Of a stretch of DNA of 64,000 nt, positions 26,076-38,760 are shown in pieces. The position numbers and the translations under genes are program-made. The DNA lies in contig JAVTVJ010000343.1 of assembly GCA_034509425.1 (NCBI GenBank), positions 868,001-932,000 on the forward strand, given 5' to 3'. How positions within the stretch are numbered: position 1 is the first letter of the stretch; the number at the start of each line of letters is the position of its first letter. A model generated the notes under the pieces. The model saw only the letters and a program-made list of their open reading frames with translations, was not told where the DNA came from and did not search any database. The DNA is from Eopsaltria australis. Its lineage: Eukaryota > Chordata > Aves > Passeriformes > Petroicidae.

Positions 26076-28868
26076 CAAACCTTGAATGTGTTTTGTCTCC
26101 CCAAGTCAAGTGACGACCGTACTTCTTCAGGTTCCATTACAATTACATTTGTTGTTTTCTTACCTGTTTCCTCTTTTATGAAGCTGCTCATATTCTAAGT
26201 AGGTTTTTTACATGAACAAAATATTAGCTTGTCAGAAGTGGTTGCTGAGCTCGTTGAGCCTGTGGCTCAAGAATGCTGATATCTGATGAAGTTCTGTGAG
26301 CAGAGAACATCCATGAGGGCATCCACTGCAGCCTCTTTTAATTCTGTGGGGACTATTCGTGCCCTTTCTCACATCACATTCTTTTCTACCCAAAACTGAT
26401 ATGGTTCTAAAGCCACCCCTGCTGAATCACCCTCCAAAGCAGAACAGACTTGGAGTAGTCCCTGCTCTCTGCTATTCCATTAGACCTTGTCTATTACATG
26501 TGAAAAGATTTTCCAGCAAACCTACACTAATATAATGCCAACAGAACCACCTCAGTGGAACTGTTTTGATGAACAAAATAACAAGCCAGCAAAAGGACTT
26601 TTTATCCCTGATATTTTTCTGTCTACCTCAGGCAATTGTTTTCATGCTTCTGACAGACACAGCAAGGATGGCAAAACTTTCTGTGTAGACAAGAAATCAT
26701 GAGGGGTGTAGGACAGAATATTCACTGCTAATTGTGGTTGCTGTTCCTCTTTTGGCTGCCTTATTGCATGAGGGAATTTAGTTTTAGAACTGGAGATTAC
26801 TGAAGATTTTGGGTTGATGCCATTTTATTTTTTAATTTTCCCTTCTTAATGTTGCTTATTTAAAGAGAGCACTAGGGTCTAACATTTACTGGCACTATAG
26901 GAAATAAAAACCAGGCCAAAAATAAGAATGCCTTAAGAAAGATCAACAGATAGCCAAAGGACTGGCAATGTTTGACCATTGGGATGTATTTACAGAAAGA
27001 AGACCCTTTTTGAAGGACAGACTCTGCCTAAGAAACTGTGGAAACAGCCTTCTGGAAGCAAGTGTGGCAGAACTGATAAGCAGAGCTTTGAACTGAGAAA
27101 TTAAGGGTACATAGTCAAAGACGTGAATAATCTCCACATTCCCATAGAACACCAGAGGAGAAAGTGTAGGTACACAAGGGTATGCCAAAGGATAAAGAAA
27201 TTTAAGTGATCAGAATGGCAAGAAATAAGAAAAAAGAAAGTGTGAACTGTGAAGAGTACTGCTTCCAAGATGGTAATACAGTGAGTGTCAGGTGCAGGTC
27301 TTGAGAAAACTGTGGTTATGGGGTAGAGAAATATTTTAAAAAAATACGTGTACCAATAAAGGGAAGAGCATAAACTAAGCTGGCAGGGCACAGGTAGGAC
27401 AGGTACACACTCATAACAGAGCAGAGTAGCAATCACAGCTGGAACACTGGTCTCAAAGCACATGCATTATTCAGAAAAGCAGAGGTAAAGGTGAAGGTGG
27501 TGGCAGAGAACTGTGCATTAATGATATGAAACACTGCAAGGAAGGATGTGCAGAAAGGATAGCATGCAAAAAGCAGAATTTGTTCCAGTTAAAATAATTT
27601 TGGGGAAAGCTGGTAAAGGAGAGTGCTTGGACAGTGCAAGCCCCCTGATTTTGCCCTGGTTATGTGTAAAGACATCAATGATGCCATTAGAGAGACAAGT
27701 TCTATTGAGTTTGTATCATGCAGGAAAAGTTTTACCTCCCCAAATATGGATCAAGAACAACCACCACTAAAAATTACAGACTCCAGATATTTATGAATGT
27801 AACAGTCAGCGAATGTCTTAATAAAATTGTCACAGAACAATTAAAAAGTAATGCTGATTGAGATGTGGTTTTAGTAACTGATAACTGCAGAAAAAAAATT
27901 ACCTTGGTTCAAGTGATCAGGGACTGACACTTCCCAACTAAATGGAGCAAATAAGTGACTCTGCTAGTAAGATTTTGCATTTCAAAAGGGCAAAGTTTGG
28001 TAAACTTTTGGAACTGATTATTAAAGTCAGATGGATCGCAGAGTGTGGGCAATAAAATTGAAAGAGGTCTGGAGCTTCTACAGGTCTGAGCAACTAAAAG
28101 TTTTGGAAATCTATGAACCAGACAAAAGAGAAAGCCTGTTTGTGTAACCAGTTCAAGAGATGTGCTAGTACATTAGGTTAAGTCTTTTAAAAGAAAGACC
28201 ATATCTTAGGCAAAGAATGGACTTATATGTGACAGGAAAGATCACACTGAAGTCTTCCTAATCTTTCTTGGATGATTTCCTACACAGGGAGAACAGTGTA
28301 ATACTCTTTACTTGTGTTTCACTACAGCGTTTGGCACAGCAGCACAGAAGATGTTATTTGTTAGCTGGAGCTCCGCAGAAGAACTGTGTGTGTAATAAGA
28401 ATCTGTCTCATAGCATACAGACACCACTGAAAAATAGGCATCACAAGACTGGACAGAAGTACTTAGGAAGGCACATCAAACTAAGTGTTGGGACAAATCT
28501 TATTTCATATTTTCATAAACAATCATAATACTAGTACAGGCTTCTAAATTTTTAAAGACGCAGCGTTTAGAGGTATCATTAATTGAATAAAAAGCATGCC
28601 AAAACTCTGAAAACCAGTAAAGATTAAAGAAAAAATGTAAAGCAGCTACTAGCAGTGCAAATTCCCCTAGGTGCTCCAAGCTTATAAGTAAACACAAATA
28701 CCTGGTCATGATATGCAAAGGTGTTCTTATGCTGCAGTATGACCCAGATATCAAAATAGGCAACTAAAATCCAGTGAGACAGATATCAGAAGGTGTTAAT
28801 GCTTTAGCAGAAAACCTGAAGAGACCTTCTGTGTTGATCTGAGTACCCATGCTCAGGAAAGCTTCATT
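26076..28868. other. Intergenic, no gene seen
   Basis: AT-rich noncoding sequence. A 120-codon hydrophobic minus-strand frame (27101-27463) has no family resemblance and overlaps another frame, so it is treated as chance. I see nothing else to annotate. Confidence 0.5.
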
Positions 28869-28990
28869 TCAGCTGTGCAGAAGCACAACTACACTAAGGT
28901 TTCAGGCTTGATCCCTGTACAGACCATTCATTTAAGAGTTGGATTCAATGATCCTCTTAGGTCTCTTCCAAATTGGAATATTCTGTGAAT
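28869..28990 (+). mobile_element. Second tRNA-SINE/CR1-tail copy (TguSINE1-like), diverged
   Basis: The layout is the same as in the copy at 13.6 kb. It has a B-box-like GGCTTGATCC at 28905-28914, a shortened and degenerate tRNA head (the A-box region is poorly preserved) and then the tail TTAAGAGTTGGATTCAATGA...GGAATATTCTGTGAA. It lies about ten bases from the 3' end of an opposite-strand CR1 with the same type of tail. Confidence 0.75.
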
Positions 28991-29000
28991 GACATAACTT

Positions 29001-29300
29001 AGAATCATAGGATCATCACAGAATATCCTGAGCTGGAAGGGACCCACAAGGATCACTGAAGTCCAACTTCTGACCCTGCACAGAACAATACCAAGAATCA
29101 CACCATGTGCCTCAGAGCGTTGTCCAAATGCTTCTTGAACTCTGTCAGACTTGGTGATGTCACCACTTCCCTGGGGAGCCTGTTCCAGTGCCCAAACACC
29201 CTCTGGATGAAGAACCTCTTTTCAATATCCACCTTGACCAGTAGGAAACAAGAAGAGGCCTGAATAACTTGTCTTGTTAAGCTAAGGGAAAAAAGGAAAA
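29001..29300 (-). mobile_element. CR1 LINE 3' fragment, minus strand
   Basis: On the minus strand this encodes the C-terminal end of the CR1 ORF2 protein, with the family-typical segments GHWNRLPREVV and FKKHLDNALRHMV, followed by a stop and the short CR1 3'UTR ending in ATCCTATGATTCT at 29001. Only the last part of ORF2 is present (5' truncation). The 3'UTR tail is nearly the same as the tails of both SINE copies in this window, so this CR1 lineage is a plausible driver of those SINEs. Confidence 0.9.
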
Positions 29301-31209
29301 GAAAAAGGAGGGGAAGAAAGACACAAGCCAACCACAAGAAATCTACAAAAGCACAAAATATTTTCTAGCTGTTAGAGTCATCAGTCTTGCTGTGGTGGAC
29401 AGTGAGCACCTAATGGCATTTAATACTGAATCTGACACACTTGAAAGCAAATCTGTGTGTTTGTGACAAGAGGCCTAGCCAGTCCAACTTAGTCTTATGG
29501 GCTCAACCGTGGCTGAATATCTGAGGGAGAGATTAAAGGGAGAGATTTGTATAATGAAAGAAGACTGCAGGTCTCCTTCAGTATTTAGTAAATCTTTTCT
29601 CAGCCTTTCAGTTCCAAACTATTACTAGTTTGCCAAACATAAACTTTAAGACACAAATCTTGAAAAAACTTTTCAAGTTGGAGCCATATTCTGATGCTTG
29701 AGTCATGTAAGAGGAAGAACGTGGGTTTTCATGGAAAATTTAAAACATCTTTCTCAGACTTGTCTGACTACTCAGCTGAACTTTACCATCTGAAATATTC
29801 AGACTGGCTATGTCCTACATAGAGAAAAAGCCCCATTCACTATCTACCTGCTAGTCAAACATCATCAAAAGTGAAAATAAATTTGCCTAGAATATTTGTC
29901 TATTTCCATTTCATGTGTATGCAGTGCTGCTCTTAGCCAGTTTGGAGATAAAGCTACTTACAGAGCTAAAGACTTGTTCTTCCTCTTGCAAGAAGCCGTA
30001 TGAAAGAAGCCATTGGCTTCAAGCTCTTACGGCTGAGCAGGTAGATATTTTCTTCTCTGTGCACAGGGTCCATCTGCTTCTGCTGTTTCTCCAGAGAGGT
30101 CCTTGGAGTGAAATTTTCAATAATAGTAACAGCTTCCCTTATCTTTTCCTGTTATTCTGAAGGTGCTTGGTTATGCTTCTGTCACTGTTAGTCAGCCATT
30201 CTCTGTGTCATGCTCTACTCTTGAGACTCACCTCTCTGGTCTCCAGTTTGCGCCATGACTCTGGCAATTTGCTTGTTTCCAGCCCAGTGCTGCAGACTGA
30301 CTCAGCATGATGCCCTTGCAAGCTAAATGTGGCTGATCCCAACACCACCACCTGGCTCCAGCTGATGCATGAGCCCTTGGAGTGCAACACACACAAAATG
30401 CTTTGGTGCATATTATGTTTCTTCTACCACTTCCCAGTCCAGCATCTCCCTTGCCTTCATATCTCCTGCTTGATGGGGTCTCACTAACTGAAAAATGAGA
30501 GAAAAATTTGAGTTTATTATGGTGTACATTTAACTCTATACAAGTTCTGTGTGCCAGACACGGGTAAAGGATTATATTTCAATCCATTGCAACCACATGA
30601 AAAGGTGTCCCTATATTCATTTTTGCTTGGTTTTGGTTTGGGTTTTGGAGGTCTTAGTTTTGTTTAATACCTGGCTCCTAGATTCGTGTATTTATGCAGA
30701 AAATGTTTGAACAAAAAGGAGGGTTCAATTCACCCTGTCATGAAAAAGCTGTAAGATCTGCTTCTAAGAATCACTCCATCCTGGACTGCAAATAAAGGGT
30801 GCCAAAATAAAAATGCATTTCAGTTGGCATCACTGTAAATTGATCAAATGAGCTACAGGCTGGGGTCATTTTTCCTGAACCTGTCTGAGAGATATTGTTA
30901 CTTATGGGCAAAACACATTGACACTCAGGAATAACAGCGCCTCTTGACTAGTCCTGAGCCCTGAGCCAGTGCTGAATGCAGCACATCCTCATCCACACTG
31001 CCTATAGATAGGTAGAACAGGACCCCTCTACCCTAACTTCAACCATCTGGTCAGGTATGCTATAGCTAAGCAAACTGCCTGTCTGCCTGCTATAATTGAC
31101 TGAGCCGTGCAGGCAACTTCAAAAGGTGACTCATCCCTCCCTTTAGTAGGTGCCTAAGCTAGCTGGCATGAATCGCCCCTGTCTTCCTCTGTTGAATGCA
31201 GAGGGAGCT
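29301..31209. other. Intergenic, no gene seen
   Basis: Noncoding sequence; the first few tens of bases hold an A/G-rich run beside the CR1 fragment. No gene or further repeat is recognised. Confidence 0.5.
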
Positions 31210-31520
31210 GAGATTTGGCCTACACATTAACTAGTATATGGCTAAAGTTAGTGAAGATAAATCCCATCTGCAGTTAGTGCTGGATCTGATAAGTCAACTG
31301 CTAAAGACCCATTTGAAATGCAGGCATTGCTTTTAGAAATAGGTATCATGAACTTATTGGTATCAGATGTTGTCCATAAATTGGCAGTTCTAAAGGGAGG
31401 CCAGGGTGGGGGGAGGGATAGTAACCCCTTGATTGTGAAATTACATGATTACTAAATGAATATGATTCTTCAGCAGCCTGTTTTTAATGTCGGGCTTGTG
31501 TTTCTAATGAAGGAAAACAT
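31210..31520. promoter_or_regulatory. Candidate conserved noncoding element
   Basis: Unique block with several developmental-factor-like cores (GATAAGTCAACTGC, ATTACATGATTACTAAATGAATATG) and no repeat signature. Enhancer status is inferred from texture only. Confidence 0.25.
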
Positions 31521-34500
31521 GTTGTATCACTGATCCATATCACAGTCCTCATGCTGTCTGCTATCAAGAGAAGGCAAGCTCTGAACACAAGATCTATCAG
31601 ATTTTTATTCATACCTGCAGAAATAAAACCATAAGGTTGTTCTTTTTTAAAATCAAAATAGTCTCTGTGCAGTGTATCTGATTCAAACCACATTGTTAGC
31701 AAGGTGGAACCTTGAAAACATTAAGATTTTTCTATGGTAAAAGTTAAAGATTAGAGGGCCCTGAGGAAACAGAACACATGGGCCAAAAGTTTTAAACCCA
31801 AATATTAAAGATAGTCAGCCAAGTCAAAACATTGGCATCTACATGAAGGGACTGTGAATTATAGAGGGACTGAGCACCCGCTGAGTCTACTGATTCCCTA
31901 GCACTTCTGAAAACTACTCCAATTTTAATTAAATACCTTCATGTGGATGAAGTTGCTTCAATGTTGTACGAAGGAATATGTATGCTCCTTGTTTTACTAG
32001 AAGAACCCCAGAAAGGTTTGGCACCTTGTCTTTCTACACCGGAATGGGAAGAACAATGATAGAAGCCTTTGGATCTGACAGAGGGGTTTTTTTCAGTTGA
32101 ATCAGAACTAACCCCCCATAAAACCAACCAAGCAAGCAAACAAACAAATGAAACTACCAAAAAAACAGAGGCCCATCACATAAGTCACCAATGGCTGATC
32201 AAAAGTACTTTGGAGAAACAGAAACCTGCTACCACAGCTTCAGAAAATTTGAATTCAAAAGCTTATGATGGGCTCAGCCCCATCAGTTGCACAGTGAAAG
32301 ATACCTCCAACATGCCACAGCTTCTGCCTCTTCACAACCCTGCCTGTGGCTTTCCTAGGGCTGACCTGGGAAATGCATTATGTTAAATTAGTTCAAGGAA
32401 CTGTTCTCATTTTTCAAGTATGAGAAAACTCACAACACTGAAGTAATTTAGAAACCAAAGCTTAACTCCTTTGAGTAATAAAGAAACCCCCAAGTTACTC
32501 TAGATTATATAGTAAGATAAAATAGGTGTCATATTTTAAGTTGAATTATAATCTTTATGCCCCATCCCAACAGACACAAATTAATATCTGCTATTGTAGA
32601 ACTCAAAGTAGGTCTCCACCACCAATATCAGGAGGACCTTTCCTAAGCTGGAAGTTGTGACAGCAAAATGTACCATGCGCCATTTTTCTGGATTGGCAGT
32701 CCTTGTGAGGTAAAGCATGAGGAATCCTCCATCTGAAAGGCATTGGGTAGCTGCTCTTCCATTACTGTTCACATAGAAGTGGAAGAAAAAACTTTTCCTT
32801 TCTTAGTTTAAAAAATTCTCTCAGCTGAAACCAGTAATTGCTATTTCCCAATGACACCACGATTCTGGGCTTCTCTGCTGTTCATGTCCCTTGCCAGACA
32901 GTATGGCTTTGGATACGTCATGAAATATTTGTCTGTACACACCTTCTCAATTCACAGTATAGTGAGCCTGTGATGCCAAACACAACATCAAGGATGCCAG
33001 TCTTAGGGAAAGGCACTTCAAATTCAAGTACTGAGACAACCAACTTTTAAGACATGTAAATCCTTCAGTGGAACTAGCCATAAACCTCTCTAACCTAACT
33101 CTTCCTTGGTGGCTAATGAAATGGAGTGTGTCTCAATTTTCATGCCTACTCTGAGACATCCTAGCCTGACTATTAGAGGCTGTCTATTACCCATAAACCC
33201 AAAAACGCATTTTCCTTTCGGCATAGATAGAAATTGCCTTTCCTCCCAATCATTGAAGAAGAGGAGCATTCCGAGAGTCAAGAATGAAAACCTATTCCTG
33301 TCCATTGATATACAGATTATCTTGTCTATAAAACAAGTTCAGTGATGGTGTGCTATTTCTTTTCTCTCATGTGAAGTTTAGTTTTACTTACAAGCCTTAT
33401 TTTGATATGTGTTATTTTTAATTGTTGGTGCTCATAGGGTGTCAGAAACTGATATGGGACAGGAATTATGAATCATGCTTTCACCTCTGAACATGCAAAA
33501 CCCGATAAAACTTGACCAAGCAGCAGAGTATTGATCAAGCAGTCATTACTGTTGCTTAATTATCTGGTTTATGTAGTGGCCTGTGGTACAGCACATTTAG
33601 AAAGGATAAAGTCCTGGTCGCCTTGCACTTCAAATTCCTTCTGGTGTGTAGGAAGCTTTTACTCCGTACTATAAAGTGGGAAAGAGCACTTAAAATGTTG
33701 GTTTCTGGCTATCAGGGGTCTTCAGAGTTGAATTTTTAAATCTAGATTTTTCAAAACAATTCGTTGTTGTTCTGTTCAGATGGCAAATGTGATGTTGGTG
33801 GATGGATCCAATTTCCAAATGAGGCACGTGCCATCAAAGGTGTTTCAGATGTTACGCCAAAATAAAGAGGGAGTTAGAACCTGAATATTTCAGTATGGGC
33901 TTTAAGACTGAGGTCTTAAATATACAAAAAATTTAGACTGGTAACTCTAGTTTAAGCCTTTATCTCCCCATTGGTGTCTGGAGGAAGTCAGAATCTCACA
34001 CAGGACTTGGTAGCCTAAACCCTCTTTTTGGGCTGGGCCTTAGTAGTGGCAATTCAGAGTCAATCAATGTCAGTGATGCTCAGGTACCTAATCTGCCAGA
34101 ATCTCTTGGGCAAATTTAGCCTGGCCATCTAAGTCACATAGGATTTGCCACATGCAGAAGTGACATCCAAAGACATTGGCCAACCTGGACGAAAAATAAA
34201 TACAGCTTGAGTGGCTCATGCAAATACAGTTGTTGCTAGCCAAAGGCTACAGTACCATTTTATGACTTGAGACATAGACAGGAAGATTTCTGTGCTTCTT
34301 TGGGACACCCTGCCAACATGCATGTACAGAGGACCTAAATAAACACAGTAAAACTGGTATGTGTATTTGAAGACTTAGCTCACATTCTGTACCTGTAACA
34401 GAAATGCAGAAGCAGAAATAAAGAAAAGTTCAAACCTAAAGAAAAACTTACATCCTGTTCAGCAGAAATACCTGCATTCTCTAATTCTAACTTGAAGCAT

Positions 34501-35039
34501 TAGGGGTGGCAAGAGCTGAAGTGAGGCAGGCACCTGTAGAGACTGAATGTGACCTTGAATGAGCCCGAACACTGTGCAGAATCTCTGTTTCTTTTTCCTG
34601 CTCATGCCACAGGCCTGAGATGCAGAGTCTCCTAATCTGGGCAAGTACTGCAGTGACTTAGCAGAACTGGGGTGGCCAAGTTAGATGCCTCCCATCTGGA
34701 TGTGGACAGAGGCATGGCTGAAGTGCCCTGTCAAAAGGGCAGCATCATAATTTAACCGTAAAAATTAGCATATGCCCAAAAATTTCGGAAAAAAATAGCT
34801 TCCTGGGATATTAAAGATACTAAAGCAGCAGAATAGGGGCCCTGTTCACTTGTAAGACACAGCAGCTTTCTGGGGACCTCCCTCAAGACAGAAAGAAGTA
34901 AAACATGCTGGATTGAGATGTCCTCTCCTTCCACCCTCAGTTCTGTCAGACTCTGCTGGAATTTTTTTATTCCTTCTCCCTAGTCTCCCAGTCCAAAAAA
35001 TAAAGCTAGCTCTTTCAGCTCTTCACAGCTACAACGACA
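31521..35039. other. Intergenic; isolated POU octamer
   Basis: Noncoding sequence up to the first CpG island. A perfect octamer in reverse orientation (ATGCAAAT) lies at 34218-34225. An A-rich run with CCAACCAAGCAAGC-type repeats is near 32110-32165. No coding gene is recognised. Confidence 0.5.
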
Positions 35040-36110
35040 TAATAAACCCGCAGAAACTCGGGGAAGCTCCTGGAGGATAACCCCCGGCCGGGTTACAAAG
35101 CACCTTTCGGGCAGGTTTTATGCACAGGATATGTGTCCTTCCTCATGAAGGGGCACCTCTTTGCTGCCCAGAGCGCTGCCCACCGCAGCCCCTCTCCCCT
35201 TGCGCCGGGTGGCGCGGAGCGACCCGGCCTCCGCCTCCCGTTAGATGGCGCTACAGACTTTACAACCACGTGTACAGAGGCGAGGGGAAAAAAAGAATCA
35301 TAATAATAAAAGAAATAACCCTCTTTTTGTCCGAAACGCGGGGAGTCGGCCCCACGGTGGGCCTGGGGGAAGCGGAGCCCGGCGTCGGGATGCTCCCGAC
35401 GGGAAGCGCCCGGGTTTGCCCGGAGCCCCGCGGCGGCTGCCGGGGCTTGGCCCTCGGGACCCACCGGGGCAAAGTCGGGCACAAGTGAGCGAGCGGGGGC
35501 CCAGCGGTGCCTTCCTTCCTCTGGGGAGAGCATCTGTCAGGAACGGGGAGGGGGTGCCGGCCGGTTCCCGATCGGGAGCTGGGCGAAACCCAGGGGCAGT
35601 TTCTCGATCCTCCCCTGCTTTACTTCTCCTTTCCAAAAAGCTGCTCATGCAGTGTCCACAGCCTGACTGGGCTCTAATGGCTGGATATTTAATCAGTCCC
35701 ACTCTTTCCCCTCGACGCTTTTTTTTTGTTTTTTATTGTTTGAAGTCCCACGTTTCCCCTCGGTGCAGAACCCCGCAAGTTTTCGGGCGGCCGGTCAGTG
35801 GCTGCCACGAGGGTCCGCCGGAGCGGGGCTGTCCTTGGTGCGTGGCTCTGCCCCTCGCCCATCCCGGCGGAGGACAGGAGGGGTAGGACGGTGTATGAAA
35901 CTGCTGGTCCTCAACTCACTGAGTCCATGACCGGCTAGTCAACTCTTCTCCACCCGGTCCCCAGCCGAAAGGTGGCTGGGCGTCCCCAGCCCTGCGGCTG
36001 AGCGTGTAGGCGATCACCTTAAGAAGAGGTTAGGGCTGTCCCGGCGCAAAGGCCACCGCAGCATCCCCCTCCCGTGCCTGCCGTCGGGCTGTGAACTTTC
36101 CGGTGGGGTA
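35040..36110. promoter_or_regulatory. CpG island
   Basis: An abrupt change from AT-rich desert to GC-rich sequence with many CpGs begins near 35040. The island contains a CTCF-like site and ends in a strong plus-strand splice donor (GGG|GTAAGTT, GT at 36108-36109). Overlapping open frames on both strands here come from GC-rich, stop-poor sequence and have no recognisable domain. It could be a promoter for a noncoding plus-strand transcript. Borders were set by eye. Confidence 0.7.
35238..35253 (+). promoter_or_regulatory. CTCF-like site
   Basis: CCGTTAGATGGCGCTA fits the core of the vertebrate CTCF motif (CC-N-N-YAG-RKGGCRSY) with deviations only at the soft third and fourth positions. It lies inside a CpG island and points the same way as the second candidate at 57.07 kb. 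Confidence 0.45.
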
Positions 36111-36539
36111 AGTTCTCCTTTAAGAAAACGAAGTGTTCCTTATGCATATTTAAGGCTGTTTGTGTGCAGTGCCCAGCTGACACGGGGCTGGAGGCTCACA
36201 CGCGGGACCCGAGCTCTGGGGGAGTAAATCATCCGCACTTTAAACGCACCCTCTGCCAGGGCTCCAATTGGGAGCTCCTTGCCTTTGCTCTAAACACACG
36301 TAAGTCAGAAAGGAGGAGGGGGGGGGGGGGGGCTGGGGAAGGAAGGAGGACACTGAGTCTATTTGGGTGATGAGAAGGGTATTTTGGTCATTTCCATCAC
36401 CAACAACCCCCTCCCCCCCCCCCCCCCCCCCAAAAAAAAAAAAAAAAGGCAAAAAACCTTGTCCTTGGATTTTAAAAAACAATTTAAAACAATTTTTATT
36501 ATTATTATTATTTCTCGCCCAGACTAGGGGCTCCAGCCC
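36111..36539. other. GC-mixed spacer with homopolymer runs
   Basis: Contains a G run near 36319-36332, a C run at 36413-36431 directly followed by an A run at 36432-36447, and the AT-rich TATGCATATTTAAGG near 36140, a POU/MORE-like half-site. A weaker donor-like CAC|GTAAGT has its GT at 36300-36301. No gene is seen. Confidence 0.6.
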
Positions 36540-36665
36540 CCTAAACACGCCTGGATCCCTAAGATCGGTGGGATTTCGAGACTTCCTCCCTCCTTTTGCC
36601 CTGCACGAGAGCGCTTTGCTGGGTGCGCAAGTTGCGTGTGAGGAGCGGAGAGGAGCGCCGGGAGG
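36540..36665 (+). ncRNA. Candidate first exon of plus-strand lncRNA
   Basis: GC-rich sequence ending in AGG|GTAAGTG (GT at 36666-36667), one of the best plus-strand splice donors in the region. It would pair with the acceptor at 41196-41197 across an intron of about 4.5 kb. The start site is not defined. The donor at 36108 or a later weaker one could serve instead. This is inference from splice signals and CpG context, with no transcript evidence. Confidence 0.3.
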
Positions 36666-36959
36666 GTAAGTGAACCCCTTGCTTCAGCCGGGGGGGCAGG
36701 AGGAGACCTCACGTCACCCGCGGATCAGAGGACTCCTCCGTCGCGCCGGGGGTGGGATCCCGAGCAGTCTCTTCAGCCTACAGAGGGGGGGGGGGGGGAG
36801 TCTCCCAGGGATGCGAGTGCCTTGGAAGAGCCCCCTCCTCAGCTAGGCACCCTGCCACCTCCGCGCGTGTGTACTTCTGTCCGTGTGTGCGAAACGACAA
36901 AGTGTATGTGAAGGTCAGCCTGGTGAGCTTCCACTGCAGCTCAAATGGGAAGGAGCAAC

Positions 36960-37460
36960 TTTCAGTGCTCTGCTTTTAGTGGTTTCCTGCCTTTTAAAGT
37001 GAACTTGTTCGGGTGTGTTATTCAGAATGTGGTTCAGTAGTTATGCCTTCAAATTAAGTTGCTTCTCGGTCCTCATCGGGAAAAGCAGACATGTGTCCTC
37101 AATTGTATAGAATATATATATATATATATATATAAAATCTACTAGGTACTTTATGATTCCATCTGGAGAAATTAAAAGCCCAGAGCTGTAATGTTTATTC
37201 TTACATAGTTTACAAAAAAATGGGGAAACGTGTGAGACACATGTCTCCAAATATAACCAAAGTGCTTTCCCTTCTGGTTAAAAAGTTGCATGCAAATGTT
37301 TTCATTTTAACACTCCCTGCCACCTGTACTTCTCAGGGAAACTTTTCTTGGCGTTAGTGACGAAGCACCAATAGTACTTATTAATGAATTAATTATTATT
37401 ATGGTTGCTGAATTGACTTAAAGTGCTTTGGAGGCGAAACTGATGCATGTTAATCAGTTA
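36960..37460. promoter_or_regulatory. Candidate conserved enhancer with POU octamer
   Basis: Homeodomain-site-rich block between CpG islands. It has an octamer in reverse orientation (ATGCAAAT, 37290-37297) within TTGCATGCAA, then TTATTAATGAATTAATTATT near 37380 and the palindromic CAATTAATTG near 37463. A (TA)n microsatellite interrupts it at 37112-37134. Enhancer role and POU3F3 as target are inferred. Confidence 0.4.
37112..37134. repeat. (TA)n microsatellite
   Basis: About eleven uninterrupted TA units. Confidence 0.95.
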
Positions 37461-37729
37461 CAATTAATTGTGTTTCAGCTGCTCTTTCAAACACACTTTC
37501 AAAGACGAAGGCGAGAAGGCTGTGTATGGGGTGTAGGGAAGGGAGTGACCCGCAGACTCTTCCCGACCCACGGCCCCCTTGCTCAGAGATTCCCTCTTGG
37601 GTTGTAGAAACCGGCGTAATGTTGTCCCGGTGCTCGCGTCGGGTCGCACAAAGGTGTGAGGGGCAACTTGGGTGACAAACTCCTCTTTCTCCTACCAAAA
37701 GCTGCAAAGATTAAGAGAGTCTAGGATTT

Positions 37730-38760
37730 AGGAGCGCAGCCCCGCAGGGAGACTTCCCTCAGGAGTTCGCATTACAGGGAGGGCAGCGGGCGTGGGCTTT
37801 GCTGTGCCGCCTCTGCTTGGCCGCTTTGGTCAGGGCTTTTGTGTTGGCGGCGGAGACAAGGAGGCAGCGGTGGGCAGAGAGGCCAAAGGGGTCCACGGAG
37901 TCCTCTCGCGGGGGGGCGACTGCATCCCATGTCCAGGAGGATCTGGGGAGAGGGAAGCGGGGGAAGAGAAGAAAATAGCTCTCCGAGGGGACAAGCGGCA
38001 GCTGGGCCGGGCTCTGTGAATGCCAGGGAGGCCAGAGGGGCGGCCGCAGGGCCGAGGGCAGGAAAAGCCGGGTCGCGCAGACAGGCAGACGAGACGCCCA
38101 GGGCAGGGCTATTCTCTGCCGTGCCGCTCCCCGGCCGCCCCGCCGCCAGCGGGAGCTGGATGCTAGGGGTGTCGGGAGGGCTCAGCAGGGAAAACTAGGG
38201 ACTAACAAGGCCAGGGAGAGGAGTTGAGGCAGCCGTGCAAAGTCTGGGAAAGCTCCCATGGTCGACGTGCCGAGGGGAGGCCCGAGGGCCGCCATTTGGC
38301 CGGCTGGTCACGGGGCATCCCGTGCGTGCCCACACGGCGGCTGCAGGGCAGCATCCCCTCCACGAGAGGTGGAATGCCAAAGCGGAGCGGGCACTGGCTC
38401 AGGTGGGGCGGTCGACGGCTGGGGTCGACCTGGCTGCGCCGGGGGCCGCGCACCGGCTGCCTGCACTCCCAGTGGGAACTGGTGGCGGGGAGGGGCCGGA
38501 GACAAACTTCCCCTCTTTTGCCAGGGAAACGGGATTTTCCACAATGATAACTACCCCTCTTCACAAAAGTTAGAGGCGGGAGAGGGGTAAACCGTCAGTT
38601 CTCCTCGGGCTGGGCGCCTCACCCTTGCCCTGTCTGCCCCTTGGCCTCCGGCCGCCCCAGGGGGTGAGCCGGTCCCGGGGGGCACCAGGCATTATCAAGT
38701 ATTTCTTGTCTTTAGAGATTTACACTTCGCAAAAGTAAAGCTCTCCCCCGCCCCAGCCTT
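37730..38760. promoter_or_regulatory. CpG island
   Basis: GC- and CpG-rich stretch with several overlapping open frames of about 110-120 codons on both strands. None has a recognisable domain or a preferred frame, so they are treated as stop-poor GC-rich sequence. Donor-like GGG|GTGAGC lies near 38662. It is part of the chain of islands flanking POU3F3. Confidence 0.6.

Noticed and set aside
25701..26198. Long Lys/Arg/Glu-rich and Leu/Phe/Ser-rich open frames on both strands
   Set aside because: They are translations of pentanucleotide repeats, which have no stops in several frames.
29098..29337. A host gene encoding the GHWNRLPREVV segment
   Set aside because: This is the C-terminus of CR1 ORF2 and is part of a truncated LINE.
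35093..35886. Long frames in the 35-36 kb CpG island as possible genes
   Set aside because: They overlap on both strands, are Pro/Arg/Gly-rich and show no domain or preferred frame; stop codons are simply rare in GC-rich sequence.
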